From: Actinoplanes sichuanensis
Lineage (GTDB): Bacteria > Actinomycetota > Actinomycetes > Mycobacteriales > Micromonosporaceae
Reading direction: 5' to 3'
Assembly: GCF_033097365.1 (NCBI RefSeq)
Contig: NZ_AP028461.1
Coordinates: 10,381,501 to 10,445,500, forward strand
Length of the DNA stretch: 64,000 nucleotides
Under the pieces are notes generated by a model. The model was not told the origin of the DNA and ran no database searches. It saw only the letters and a program-made list of their open reading frames with translations. The translations under genes and the position numbers were made by a program. Shown here piece after piece: positions 42,340 to 51,287 of this stretch; positions within the stretch are counted from its first letter, which is position 1; each line of letters starts with the position of its first letter.

Positions 42340-43890
42340 ATGAGTTCGCTACCGCAGACGATGACGCGGCGCACGGTGATGGGCGGGGTCGCCGCCACCG
42401 GTGTCGCGGCCGCCCTGGCCACCGGCGCACCCGCCGCCGCGGCGGCCGCCGAACCGTCCCCGGCCGCTCTCCTGCCCGCCGACCCGCTGCTGCATCTGCT
42501 GCGCCGGGCCACCTTCGGGCCGAGCCCGGCCTCGATCGCCGAGATCCGCCGGTTGGGCGCCACGGCGTGGCTGGACCGGCAGCTCAGCCCGTCGGCTATC
42601 ACCGACCAGGTGGCCGAGGAGGTGGTCGCCCGGCTGCCGCTGGCCCGGCTCTCCGCCGCCGAGATCCGGTCCCGGGTGTCCGCCGGCACCCTCAAGCAGT
42701 ACAGCTGGGACCCGATGTGGCAGCTCAGCTGGGCGGCGGTGGCCCGGGCGATCTGGAGCGAGCGGCAACTGCTGGAGGTGATGGCCGACTTCTGGAGCAA
42801 CCATCTCAACGTGACGTGCCCGCACGGGGACGTCTGGGACAGCCGGATCGACTACGACACGATGATCAGGCAGAACGCCCTCGGCACGTTCGCCGGTCTG
42901 CTCAAGGCGTCGGCCCGGCATCCGGCGATGCTGACCTACCTGGACAACCGGTTCTCCACCAAGGCCGCGCCGAACGAGAACTACGGCCGTGAGCTGCTGG
43001 AACTGCACACCGTGGGGATGACCTACACCGAGGCGGACGTACAGCACGCGGCGCGTCTGCTCACCGGCCTGACCGTGGACAACAGCACCGGGAAGTACCG
43101 GTACGACCAGGCGATCCACGCCACCGGAGCGGTCCGGGTGCTGGCCTTCCAACACTCCAACACGACCGCGGCCGGTGGTGAGGCGGCCGTCCTGGAGCTG
43201 CTCGACTACCTGGCCATGCACCAGGCGACGGCCCGGCGGATCGTCACCAAGCTGTGTGTCAGGTTCGTCGCCGACGAGCCGCCGGCGTCGCTGATCACCA
43301 CGCTGATCAAGGTCTACCTGGACAACCGGACGGCGATCGTACCGGTGCTGCGGGCGCTCTTCACCTCCGCCGAGTTCGCCGCCGCGGTCGGGGCCAAGAC
43401 CCGGACGCCCTTCGAGGATCTGGCCGCGACCGTGCGGACCCTCGGCTACGGGCCGGCCGCCACCGGCGCGAAGTTCCTGGAGAGCCTCTACTGGATGACC
43501 CGCGACGCCGGGCAGGCCCCGCTGAACTGGGGGCCGCCGAACGGCTACCCGGATGTGGCGGCCGCCTGGGCCTCGCCGTCCGGGCTACTGGTCCGGTGGA
43601 ACTTCCACCTCTCGATCGCGGCCGGATGGTGGCCGGACACCCTGGTCCGGCCGACGAACCTGCCGGCCGGGATGGTGGGGGCGCTGCCCGCGACGTATGG
43701 CGCGTTGATCACGGCGACCGCGGTGCGGCTGCTCGGGATCGCGCCGACCGCCCCACAGACGGCGGCGCTGGCCGAGTTCTACGGCAAGACCCCGACGTCG
43801 CCGCTGAAGGCGAACGATCCGGTGGCCGGCTGGATGTATCCGTACCTGATGGGGATGCTGTTGAACTCCCCGTCCTTCGCGTTGAGATGA
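42340..43890 (+). CDS. DUF1800 Tat-exported protein
   Basis: 516 residues with a twin-arginine signal (TRRTVMGGVAATG, about 8-40) and the DUF1800 blocks HLLRRATFG, NHLNV, NENYGRELLELHTVG. Genes of this family nearly always precede a DUF1501 gene, as here, and the pair overlaps by 4 bp. The biochemical role is unknown; folded export through Tat suggests a cofactor or tight folding in the cytoplasm. Confidence 0.9.
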   Translation: MSSLPQTMTRRTVMGGVAATGVAAALATGAPAAAAAAEPSPAALLPADPLLHLLRRATFGPSPASIAEIRRLGATAWLDRQLSPSAITDQVAEEVVARLPLARLSAAEIRSRVSAGTLKQYSWDPMWQLSWAAVARAIWSERQLLEVMADFWSNHLNVTCPHGDVWDSRIDYDTMIRQNALGTFAGLLKASARHPAMLTYLDNRFSTKAAPNENYGRELLELHTVGMTYTEADVQHAARLLTGLTVDNSTGKYRYDQAIHATGAVRVLAFQHSNTTAAGGEAAVLELLDYLAMHQATARRIVTKLCVRFVADEPPASLITTLIKVYLDNRTAIVPVLRALFTSAEFAAAVGAKTRTPFEDLAATVRTLGYGPAATGAKFLESLYWMTRDAGQAPLNWGPPNGYPDVAAAWASPSGLLVRWNFHLSIAAGWWPDTLVRPTNLPAGMVGALPATYGALITATAVRLLGIAPTAPQTAALAEFYGKTPTSPLKANDPVAGWMYPYLMGMLLNSPSFALR

Positions 43891-45152
43891 GCGTTGAGGT
43901 GGCGATGAGCGAACAGTGTGGATGTGCGGAGAACCGGCTGCTGAACCGGCGAACCCTGCTGGCGGGCACGTTCGCCGGGGTGGCCGGGGCGACCCTGGAC
44001 ACGAGTCTGGCTTTTGCGGCCGACCCCGGATACACCGGAGACGTGCTGGTGCTGCTGTCGCTGCGCGGCGGCTTCGACGGGTTGTCGGCCGTGGTTCCGG
44101 CGGGCGACGCCGCCTATTACTCGGCGCGGCCCTCGATTGCCGTACCGAAAGCGCAGTTGATCGGGGGTGGATCCTTTTTCGGTCTGCATCCCGCTTTGGC
44201 GCCGCTGCTGCCGTATTGGACCGGCGGCCAGTTGGCCGCGATTCAGGCGGTCGGGCAGCCGGCGCCGAACCGATCGCATTTCTCGGCGATGGAGGATCTG
44301 GAACGGGCCGCGCCCGGGACCTCGATCCGGACCGGCTGGCTGAACCGGATGCTCGGGCTGACCGGATCGGCCGATCCGATGCGGGCGGTCGCGATGGGGA
44401 CCGCGATGCCGGCCCGGGTGCTCGCCGGTCCGGCGCCCTACCTCGGCATCACCTCGATCGACAAGACGGTCCTGACCGGCGAGCAGGACGGCCGTCCGAT
44501 CTCGGCGACGATGGCCAAGCTCTACGCGGGCGCGCCGGCCGCGCTCCAGCAGACCGCCGGGCAGTTGAACGGCGCGCTCCAGCGGACCGCGCGGATGCGG
44601 GCCGCCGGGTACAAGCCGGCCAACGGGGCGGTCTATCCGAGCACCGACCTGGGCAACGCGCTGCGTGACGTGGCCCGGCTGATCAAGTCGGAGATCGGGC
44701 TGATGACCGCCACGGTCGACTCCGGCGACTGGGACATGCACGAGAACCTCGGTCCGGCGGTCGCCGGCAGGCGGATGTTCGACCAGCTCAAGGCACTCGC
44801 CACGGCGCTCGCGGCGTTCGCCGCCGACCTCGGTCCGGACGGATTGCGCCGGGTCACCCTGATCACCATCAGCGAGTTCGGGCGGCGGGTGACCCAGAAC
44901 GGCTCGGGTGGGCTCGACCACGGTTACGGCAACGCCATGTTCGTTCTGGGCGGTTCGGTCAAGGGCGGCAAGGTGTACGGCCAGTGGCCCGGCCTCACCA
45001 CGGCACAGCTCCGCGACGGCGACCTGGCGGTGACCACCGACTATCGGGCGGTGATCGGCGAGATCCTGCGCGCCAGGTGCGGTGTCGGCGACCTGTCGAG
45101 CGTGTTCCCGGGGGTGACCACGTCGAGTCTGGGCATCGTCACCGCACGCTGA
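43887..45152 (+). CDS. DUF1501 Tat-exported protein
   Basis: 421 residues with a Tat-type signal (NRRTLLAGTFAG) and the DUF1501 pattern LLSLRGGFDGLSAVVP, AVGQPAPNRSHFSAME, WDMHENLG and ISEFGRRV, which resembles the alkaline-phosphatase/sulfatase superfamily core. It is the constant partner of DUF1800. The start ATG overlaps the upstream stop; a second ATG at 43905 has its own GAGG site. Confidence 0.9.
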   Translation: MSVEVAMSEQCGCAENRLLNRRTLLAGTFAGVAGATLDTSLAFAADPGYTGDVLVLLSLRGGFDGLSAVVPAGDAAYYSARPSIAVPKAQLIGGGSFFGLHPALAPLLPYWTGGQLAAIQAVGQPAPNRSHFSAMEDLERAAPGTSIRTGWLNRMLGLTGSADPMRAVAMGTAMPARVLAGPAPYLGITSIDKTVLTGEQDGRPISATMAKLYAGAPAALQQTAGQLNGALQRTARMRAAGYKPANGAVYPSTDLGNALRDVARLIKSEIGLMTATVDSGDWDMHENLGPAVAGRRMFDQLKALATALAAFAADLGPDGLRRVTLITISEFGRRVTQNGSGGLDHGYGNAMFVLGGSVKGGKVYGQWPGLTTAQLRDGDLAVTTDYRAVIGEILRARCGVGDLSSVFPGVTTSSLGIVTAR

Positions 45153-45181
45153 AAACGGCTATATTCCCGCAAAACGGCTAT
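45152..45181. repeat. Short direct repeat upstream of the next gene
   Basis: AAAACGGCTAT occurs at 45152-45162 and 45171-45181, a 19-bp period (just under two helical turns), 34 bp before the next ATG. It could be a tandem activator site. Confidence 0.35.
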
Positions 45182-45214
45182 CAGTGCGGATCGGCGCGTT
45201 CCACACTGATTCGC

Positions 45215-45547
45215 ATGTCCAGCAACTCGCTTGCCGAGATCATCGGCGCACAGCGGCAACCGTCGCGGGTGGACCCGGCCGGCCCACCCCTGCTGATCAG
45301 GCGGCACACCTCCGACGAGGGCGCGCCGTTCTGGCGGTGGGACTGCTCCGGCTGCGGCGAGTACGGCGGCGGGCGGCACCACGAGGACGCGGTGACCCGG
45401 GCACTACGGCACTGCCACGAGCACCCGGACCACCGCTCCTCACTGCTGCCCCCGGCCCGCTGCCGGGAACCGCACACCTACCTCCCGCTGCACCCGATGC
45501 TCTACGCGCTGGACGACGACCCGCCGCCGGAGCCACTGGCGATCTGA
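45215..45547 (+). CDS. Small His/Cys-rich protein of unknown function
   Basis: 110 residues with CSGCG (about 45-49) and a His-rich stretch (GGGRHHEDA, RHCHEHPDH) that could bind zinc. No named domain. No strong ribosome site; the ATG may be leaderless. The C-terminus overlaps the convergent amylomaltase gene by 46 bp. Confidence 0.55.
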   Translation: MSSNSLAEIIGAQRQPSRVDPAGPPLLIRRHTSDEGAPFWRWDCSGCGEYGGGRHHEDAVTRALRHCHEHPDHRSSLLPPARCREPHTYLPLHPMLYALDDDPPPEPLAI

Positions 45548-47490
45548 CCCGGCTTCGCCGCTCCCGGGTGCCGCCCGGGCAGCGGCCCCGGCCGGCCTCC
45601 GAGGATCCCGGCGACCTTACGGAACAGCGGGTCGGCCAGCACCTCGGTCAGATCCCGGCCGAGCGGGATACGCCAGTTCGGATATTCGTCGAAGGTGCCC
45701 GGCAGGTTCGGTTGGCGACGCTCCAGCAGCACGTCGTGCAGGGACGCCGTCACCAGTCGGCACGGGGTCCGGGCCAGGAACTCGTGCATCGCCACCACCA
45801 CTTCCTCATCGGCCGGTTCGGCGCCGATCAGGCCCTCCTCGCGCAGCCGATCCAGCAGCAGCGCCCGGTCCGCCCGCCACGACTCCCGCTCCTGCTCGAC
45901 CGGCCCGGCCAGCTGGCCCAGCGCGGCCCGCACCTCCACCTGCTCACCGGCCAGGAAGCCGGCCGCGGTCGGCAGATCATGGGTGGAGACGCTGGCCAGC
46001 GCGTTGCGCGGGTAACCCGCCGACGGACGGTAACCGCCCTCGTCGTCGCGGGTGAACCAGAGCACCGCCGAGCCCAGCATGTTGGTCCGCTGCAGGCCCT
46101 CGGTCACCACCGGCATGACCGTGCCCAGATCCTCGCCGATCACCACGGCACCGGCCCGGTACGCCTCCAACGCCAGGATGCCCAGCATGGCCTCCGGGTC
46201 GTAGTGGACGTACGTGCCGTTCGCCGGACCCAGCCCGGCCGGCACCCACCACAGTCGCCACAGCCCCATCACGTGGTCGACACGCAGGCCACGGGCGTAC
46301 CTGAAGATCCGCCGCAGCATGTCCCGGTACGCGTCGTAGCCGGTCTCGACCAGCCGGTCCGGCCGCCACGCCACCCCGCCCCACTCCTGGCCGAGCTGGT
46401 TGAACGCATCGGGCGGTGCGCCGGTGCGCGCCTCCATCGCCAGCACGTCCTGCAGCAGCCACCCGTCGGCGCCGGACGGCTCCACGGCCACCGCCAGGTC
46501 GTACACGATCCCGACCGGCAGGCCACCCGGATCCGCGGCCTTGAACTGCTCCTCCAGCAGCTTCTGGATCCAGACGTGGAAGGCGACCCGGTCGCCGCCG
46601 AGCGCCCGCACGGCCGGAGCATCCGGGCGGCGCAGTTCCACCGGCCACTCCCGCCAGTCGGCGCCGTGCTCCTCGGCCAGCACGCAGAAGCGGGCGAAGT
46701 CGGTCAGGCCCGGATCCTGGTCCAGGTCGACCGGCCCGGCCGACGGCCAGAGCAGCTCCAACGCGCCCAGTTTGGCGGTGAACACCGCGTCGTAGTCGAT
46801 CAGGTCGTCGGTCGCCGGCCGTAGCTCATCGACCTTCTTCTTGAGCGCCGGTGTGGCCCGCCGGTACTCCGGGGTGTCGGTCACCCGCAGGTAGAGCAGG
46901 TTGGCGAAACGCCGGCTGGACGGCGAGTACGGCGAAGCCGGCACCGGCGCGACCGGGGTGATCGCGTGCAACGGATTCAGCACCACCAGTCCGGCCCCGG
47001 CCGACCCGGCCACGAAGTCACGCAGATCACCGAGATCCCCGAGCCCCCACGAGCCGGCCGAGTGCAGCGTGTAGAGCTGCAGCATCCAGCCCCAGGTGTC
47101 CGGCGGCTCGGGCAGCTGCTCCGGGACCACGACCAGGGTGACCTCCTGATCCCCGTGCCGCAGCCGGTGCCAGCCGAGCGGCAGGTCGGGTGGGAGCCGA
47201 TCCAACCGCCGAACCGTTCCGTCCTCCAGGGTGACCTCGGCCGGGCCCGGCAGTTCCCGGCCCTGCCCGGCGCGCACCACGATCGTCCCGGGCAACCGGT
47301 CACCGGAGTCCCGGCGGCGGGCGTCGGCCAGTGCCGCCCGGACCGCCCGCGGTGTGCTCGCGTCGACACCGAGCATGCCCAGCACCCCGATCACCGACTC
47401 GGCCGCCACCTCGGTGTCCTGCCGCTGCCAGTTCTCGTACCGTGTGGCCACCCCGTGCGCCTCGGCCAGGGCCACCAGATCCGCGTCCAT
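45502..47490 (-). CDS. malQ: 4-alpha-glucanotransferase (amylomaltase, GH77)
   Basis: A 662-residue GH77 enzyme. The catalytic triad regions are visible: nucleophile Asp in RVDHVMGL, acid/base Glu in IGEDLGTV, and the STHDLPT aspartate. It transfers alpha-1,4-glucan segments between maltodextrins in glycogen or maltose metabolism. An N-terminal extension domain (about 1-110) is typical for actinobacterial MalQ. The ATG at 47490 follows GGGAG by about 5 nt. It stands alone, not in a maltose operon. Confidence 0.93.
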   Translation of the reverse strand: MDADLVALAEAHGVATRYENWQRQDTEVAAESVIGVLGMLGVDASTPRAVRAALADARRRDSGDRLPGTIVVRAGQGRELPGPAEVTLEDGTVRRLDRLPPDLPLGWHRLRHGDQEVTLVVVPEQLPEPPDTWGWMLQLYTLHSAGSWGLGDLGDLRDFVAGSAGAGLVVLNPLHAITPVAPVPASPYSPSSRRFANLLYLRVTDTPEYRRATPALKKKVDELRPATDDLIDYDAVFTAKLGALELLWPSAGPVDLDQDPGLTDFARFCVLAEEHGADWREWPVELRRPDAPAVRALGGDRVAFHVWIQKLLEEQFKAADPGGLPVGIVYDLAVAVEPSGADGWLLQDVLAMEARTGAPPDAFNQLGQEWGGVAWRPDRLVETGYDAYRDMLRRIFRYARGLRVDHVMGLWRLWWVPAGLGPANGTYVHYDPEAMLGILALEAYRAGAVVIGEDLGTVMPVVTEGLQRTNMLGSAVLWFTRDDEGGYRPSAGYPRNALASVSTHDLPTAAGFLAGEQVEVRAALGQLAGPVEQERESWRADRALLLDRLREEGLIGAEPADEEVVVAMHEFLARTPCRLVTASLHDVLLERRQPNLPGTFDEYPNWRIPLGRDLTEVLADPLFRKVAGILGGRPGPLPGRHPGAAKPGQIASGSGGGSSSSA

Positions 47491-47546
47491 GCCTCTCCCA
47501 TCCCCTCGGTACACGATGTTCTTACCCATTGCGTACATCGGTCAGC

Positions 47547-47810
47547 ATGGGGCACATGGGTGACATGGCTCGAAGACTTCGGATGTGGTTCACCGCGGCC
47601 CTGGCGGGCCTGACCCTCGGCGTGCTGGTCCCGGCGCAGGCCTGGGCGGCCTCCAACGGGACCGCGCAGATGGTCGTCGAGGCGGCCACCAGGTCCCGGC
47701 GTGGCGGCTTCGGCGTGTTCGGCATCCTCGGGCTCGTCTGCTGCCTCGCCGTCATCGCGATCATCGTGGTCGTCGTGATGCTGATTTCCCGGAACCGCAG
47801 GCGTCGCTGA
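47547..47810 (+). CDS. Small two-segment membrane protein
   Basis: 87 residues: a signal-like helix ending AQAWAAS (about 15-37), a short Arg-containing loop, and a second strongly hydrophobic helix (about 58-82) ending in RNRRRR. It could be a type I membrane peptide with a short outer loop. Starts at 47556 or 47565 are also possible. Function is unknown. Confidence 0.6.
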   Translation: MGHMGDMARRLRMWFTAALAGLTLGVLVPAQAWAASNGTAQMVVEAATRSRRGGFGVFGILGLVCCLAVIAIIVVVVMLISRNRRRR

Positions 47811-47834
47811 GGCCGCCCGGCCTAGCGTTGAGCC

Positions 47835-49070
47835 ATGCGATCGGTGGTGCTGGGCGGCGGGATCGCTGCGGTGCTGTGCGTGCCCCTCGGTATCTCGGTG
47901 GCGGCCAGCGCCTCCTCCGACGCGGTGATCACCAGGGAGCGCCCGGCCCTCGCCTCGGCCACCGAGAGCGTCGCCTGGCCCGCCTCCGGCATCACCGACA
48001 CCGATCCCGCGACCCGATGGTCCAGCGGCGCGTCCGGCTCCGGCACCCAATGGATCCAAATCGATCTCGGTACGGCCCAGGAGATCCGCCGGGTGCGGTT
48101 GCACTGGGCGAGGGCGTACGCGAAGGCGTACCGCATCCAGGTGTCCGACGACGGCGCGACGTGGCGGGACCTGTACCGCACGTCCACCGGCGACGGTGGG
48201 GTCGACGACGTCCGCGGCCTCTCCGCGACCGCCCGCCACCTGCGGGTGCTGGCCACTCAGCGGGGCACCCCGGAGGGCTACTCGCTGTGGGACGTGCAGG
48301 CGTACGGTCCCGGCCGGCCCGCGCCCGCCCGTCCGTCACCGGCCATCGCGGCGATCCCACCGGTGGCCGCCGGGCTGACCGCCGGCCCGAAGAAGGAGAT
48401 CGCCCTCAAACTGGTCTCCAGCGCCGAGAACTCGACACTGGAGTGGCGCTCGGAGTACGGCTACATCGAGGACCTGCGTGACGGCCGCGGCTACACGGCC
48501 GGGATCGTCGGCTTCTGCTCCGGCACCTCCGACCTGCTCGCCGTGGTCACCGAATACACCCGTCGCAAGCCGGACAACGTACTGGCCGGCTATCTCCCGG
48601 CGCTGCGCGCGGTGGACGGCACCGACTCGCACGACGGCCTGGACCCGGGCTTCCCGGACGCCTGGCGGGTGGCGGCGGCGAGCGACCCGGTGTTCCGCAA
48701 GATCCAGGAGGAGGCCCGGGACCGGATGTACTTCTCTCCGGCGGTCCGCCTGGCCGAGGCCGACGGGCTGCGCGCGCTCGGCCAGTTCGCCTACTACGAC
48801 GCGGCGGTCATGCACGGCATCTCCGGACTGCGATCGATCCGCGAGCGGGTGGTGGCCCACCAGCGGACTCCGGTGCAGGGCGGCGACGAGATCGTCTATC
48901 TGACGGCGTTCCTGGACGCTCGGGCCACCGAGATGCGGACCGAGGCGGCGCACAGTGACACCAGCCGGATCGACACCGCACAGCGGGTCCTGCTGGACGC
49001 CGGCAACCTGGACCTGACCACCCCGCTGACCTGGTCGGTCTACGGCGACAGGTACACCCTGAGCGGCTGA
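47835..49070 (+). CDS. Secreted chitosanase (GH46) with F5/8-type binding domain
   Basis: 411 residues: signal peptide (about 1-27), a discoidin/CBM32-like domain (about 30-158), a linker, and a GH46 chitosanase domain (about 185-411). The catalytic Glu is in SSAENSTLEW and the Asp in the IEDLRDGRGYT segment, with FCSGTSD following. It should hydrolyse chitosan outside the cell. The ATG is probably leaderless (TAGCGT, 47823-47828, ends 6 nt before). It ends directly against the convergent GH16-like gene. Confidence 0.92.
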   Translation: MRSVVLGGGIAAVLCVPLGISVAASASSDAVITRERPALASATESVAWPASGITDTDPATRWSSGASGSGTQWIQIDLGTAQEIRRVRLHWARAYAKAYRIQVSDDGATWRDLYRTSTGDGGVDDVRGLSATARHLRVLATQRGTPEGYSLWDVQAYGPGRPAPARPSPAIAAIPPVAAGLTAGPKKEIALKLVSSAENSTLEWRSEYGYIEDLRDGRGYTAGIVGFCSGTSDLLAVVTEYTRRKPDNVLAGYLPALRAVDGTDSHDGLDPGFPDAWRVAAASDPVFRKIQEEARDRMYFSPAVRLAEADGLRALGQFAYYDAAVMHGISGLRSIRERVVAHQRTPVQGGDEIVYLTAFLDARATEMRTEAAHSDTSRIDTAQRVLLDAGNLDLTTPLTWSVYGDRYTLSG

Positions 49071-49799
49071 TCAGACCTTCGCGAACAGGGCCGGTACGAG
49101 GTCGGGCTGCCAGCCGGGCAGCGACGTGTGCGCCTCACGGACCTTGTACACGACCTTCTTGTACTCGACCAGCTTGCCGGGCTCGTAGTCGGTGAACGCC
49201 TTCCACTTGGGGGCGTCGACCTCCACCCGCGTCCGGACCGTCACCCAGTCGACGAGCATGCCGTTCGAGTAGTAGCCCCCGGAGGCCATGTTCAGCACGA
49301 CCGTCAGCGGCGTGCCCTTCTCGGCCCGGGTGAACCGGAGCACCTTGCGGCCGTCGAGCGACCAGGTCAGCGTCGTCGGCGTCCAGTCGATGGCGTAGGT
49401 GTGGAAGTCGTCGCCGTCCACCTGGTCCGACGCCAGTGTCTCCAGCGAGCCGGCCGGTACCCGGCCGTTCTCGTCCAGCACCCCGAGCGCCCGCCAGGCC
49501 CCGTCCACCCGCCAGGCCTGGATCCGGGCCTCGGCGCGGCCGTACGCCTGGCTGAAGGTCTTCTCGGTGCGCAGCACCGCGTTGAGGGCCAGCCGGCCCT
49601 CCCCGTCCAGCACCGCGAAACTGCCCCGGCCCCCGGAGACCGCCCAGACGTCGTCGGCCGGGCGGTCTCCGCGGGCGCCGGTGAAACCGTCGCTGAGCAC
49701 GGTCCTGGTCACCGTGGCCGCCTCGGCCGCGGCACCGTTGCCGGTCATCGTGGCCGCCACGAGCATCAGCACTGCCGCGGCCAGAACCCGCCCTCGCAT
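49071..49799 (-). CDS. Secreted GH16-like protein with chitin-binding module
   Basis: 242 residues: signal peptide (about 1-30), a concanavalin-A-like fold with the GH16 landmarks FSQAYGRAEARIQ and DDFHTYAIDWTPTTLTWSLDG, and a C-terminal CBM5/12-like module (WKAFTDYEPGKLVEY). The GH16 catalytic motif ExDxxE, expected between those landmarks, is absent and the segment is short, so it is probably non-catalytic and binds polysaccharide. GGGGGAG precedes the ATG. It converges with the chitosanase with no gap. Confidence 0.8.
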   Translation of the reverse strand: MRGRVLAAAVLMLVAATMTGNGAAAEAATVTRTVLSDGFTGARGDRPADDVWAVSGGRGSFAVLDGEGRLALNAVLRTEKTFSQAYGRAEARIQAWRVDGAWRALGVLDENGRVPAGSLETLASDQVDGDDFHTYAIDWTPTTLTWSLDGRKVLRFTRAEKGTPLTVVLNMASGGYYSNGMLVDWVTVRTRVEVDAPKWKAFTDYEPGKLVEYKKVVYKVREAHTSLPGWQPDLVPALFAKV

Positions 49800-49892
49800 G
49801 GCTCCCCCCACCAAGAAAGATCAGGTGGGCACTCTGCTGAGTTGGGAGCGCTACCGGCAATAGTTTTTACGGGACTGTGACTGAAAGTTCGG

Positions 49893-50435
49893 TCAGCGGT
49901 AGTCCGGCGCGTTCGTCTCGTGCATGGCCAGCTCTTCCGCGCTCGCGCCACCACCCGAGGCTCCCGCGTCGTAGGCGACACTCTCCGCCTCGTCGTCCCA
50001 GCCCGAGCCCTCGTCCGGCGCGACCAGGCGGCCCACCGGGCGCGGCGAGTCGCCGTCGAGCTGACCGTCGTCGTAGAGCGACACGGGCGACGACGGATCC
50101 GAGGTCGGGCCGGGCTCCCACACGTCCCGGTCGAACTCGCGCTGCCGCGAATCGCCGACCGTCTCGTCGAAGGAGCCACCGGGCTCCGCGCCGAAGTCCG
50201 GCTCCTCCTGCCGTAGCCGCCGGTCCAGCGACTCACCGTGCAACTGCTCCTCGGCGGTCTCGCCGAACCGGTTCGACCCGCCCGGGCCCACTCCGGCCAG
50301 CGCGGCCGGGTCCGGCCCGTCCGCCCATCGGGAGCTGTTCACCTCGTCGTACGCGGTGGAGTCGTCATCGGCGGTGTCCGGCAGGCCGGACGCCTCCGGA
50401 TCGGTGACCTCGGCGGGGTAGTCGTTGTCTCGCAT
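49893..50435 (-). CDS. DUF5709 acidic protein
   Basis: 180 residues, highly acidic (Asp/Glu-rich), predicted largely disordered. The RLVAPDEG and SAEELAMH segments match the actinobacterial DUF5709 family. No catalytic motif. Its role is unknown. Confidence 0.8.
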   Translation of the reverse strand: MRDNDYPAEVTDPEASGLPDTADDDSTAYDEVNSSRWADGPDPAALAGVGPGGSNRFGETAEEQLHGESLDRRLRQEEPDFGAEPGGSFDETVGDSRQREFDRDVWEPGPTSDPSSPVSLYDDGQLDGDSPRPVGRLVAPDEGSGWDDEAESVAYDAGASGGGASAEELAMHETNAPDYR

Positions 50436-50464
50436 GCCCGCTGACTACCCACGAGCGGGGCCGG

Positions 50465-51196
50465 TCATGCCGGCCCGGGATCGCCGTCCAGCAGCGCCCA
50501 GACGATCTTGCCGTCGGCCAGCGCCAGATGGCCCCAGCGGGACGCGACCGTGTCGACCAGGAGCAGGCCCCGGCCGCCGTACGAGGTCGGCGCCACCGCG
50601 CCGCCGAATCGGGGCGGGCTCGCCGAGAAGTCTCGGACCGCCACGCTCACCGAGGCGCCATGCCGGGCCAGCATCAGGCACATCGCGGTGCCGGCGTGCG
50701 CGACCACGTTGTTGACCAGCTCGGTGGCCACGATGCTCGCGTTGCCCACCACCTCCGGCCGGTCCCACCGCCCGCACGCCTCGGTGATCACCTCGCGGGC
50801 GCGCCGGGCCGCGCCGACCGCCGGCTCCAGGTCGGCCACGACCCGATGACCGGCCGGCAGCGGGGCGCCGAGCGCGGCGAAGGCGTCTGTCGCGTCCGGC
50901 CAGACCGGCCAGCCGGTGGCCCGCCACACGGTGGCGTCCGGCGTGCCGCACAGGACGAGATGGCTGCCCGGCCAGTCACGGGTCTCGGCCAGCACATCCC
51001 GGAGCACCCCGGCCGCGTCCGACTCGGCGAGCCACAATCCGCCGACGTCGACCACCACCGCCTCGGGCTGGGACGCGAGCACGTCGAGCAGTGCCGAGCG
51101 CAGCAGCCCGACGGTGGTGTCGTCGAGCACCCCGGACAACCGGACCAGAGGATAGGCCTGGCCGCGATCCACCAGATGACGAACCTCGCTCGGCAT
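50465..51196 (-). CDS. STAS domain fused to RsbW-like ATPase domain
   Basis: 243 residues: an N-terminal STAS domain (about 1-100) with VVVDVGGLWLAESDAAG, and a C-terminal HATPase/anti-sigma domain (about 120-240) with VATELVNNVVAH and YGGRGLLLVD. Partner-switch modules of this kind control alternative sigma factors. The usual antagonist (RsbV-like) and kinase (RsbW-like) are fused in one chain here. The STAS phospho-site appears as Ser in AESDAAG. GGAG lies 6 nt before the ATG. Confidence 0.82.
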   Translation of the reverse strand: MPSEVRHLVDRGQAYPLVRLSGVLDDTTVGLLRSALLDVLASQPEAVVVDVGGLWLAESDAAGVLRDVLAETRDWPGSHLVLCGTPDATVWRATGWPVWPDATDAFAALGAPLPAGHRVVADLEPAVGAARRAREVITEACGRWDRPEVVGNASIVATELVNNVVAHAGTAMCLMLARHGASVSVAVRDFSASPPRFGGAVAPTSYGGRGLLLVDTVASRWGHLALADGKIVWALLDGDPGPA

Positions 51197-51287
51197 GATC
51201 GCTCCATCGTGCATAGCCCGGGAACCATGCGCATTTCGAGCGCACGGGCACGTGCCGGTTACCCCGGAGCGGGGCGGTCATGCTTCG

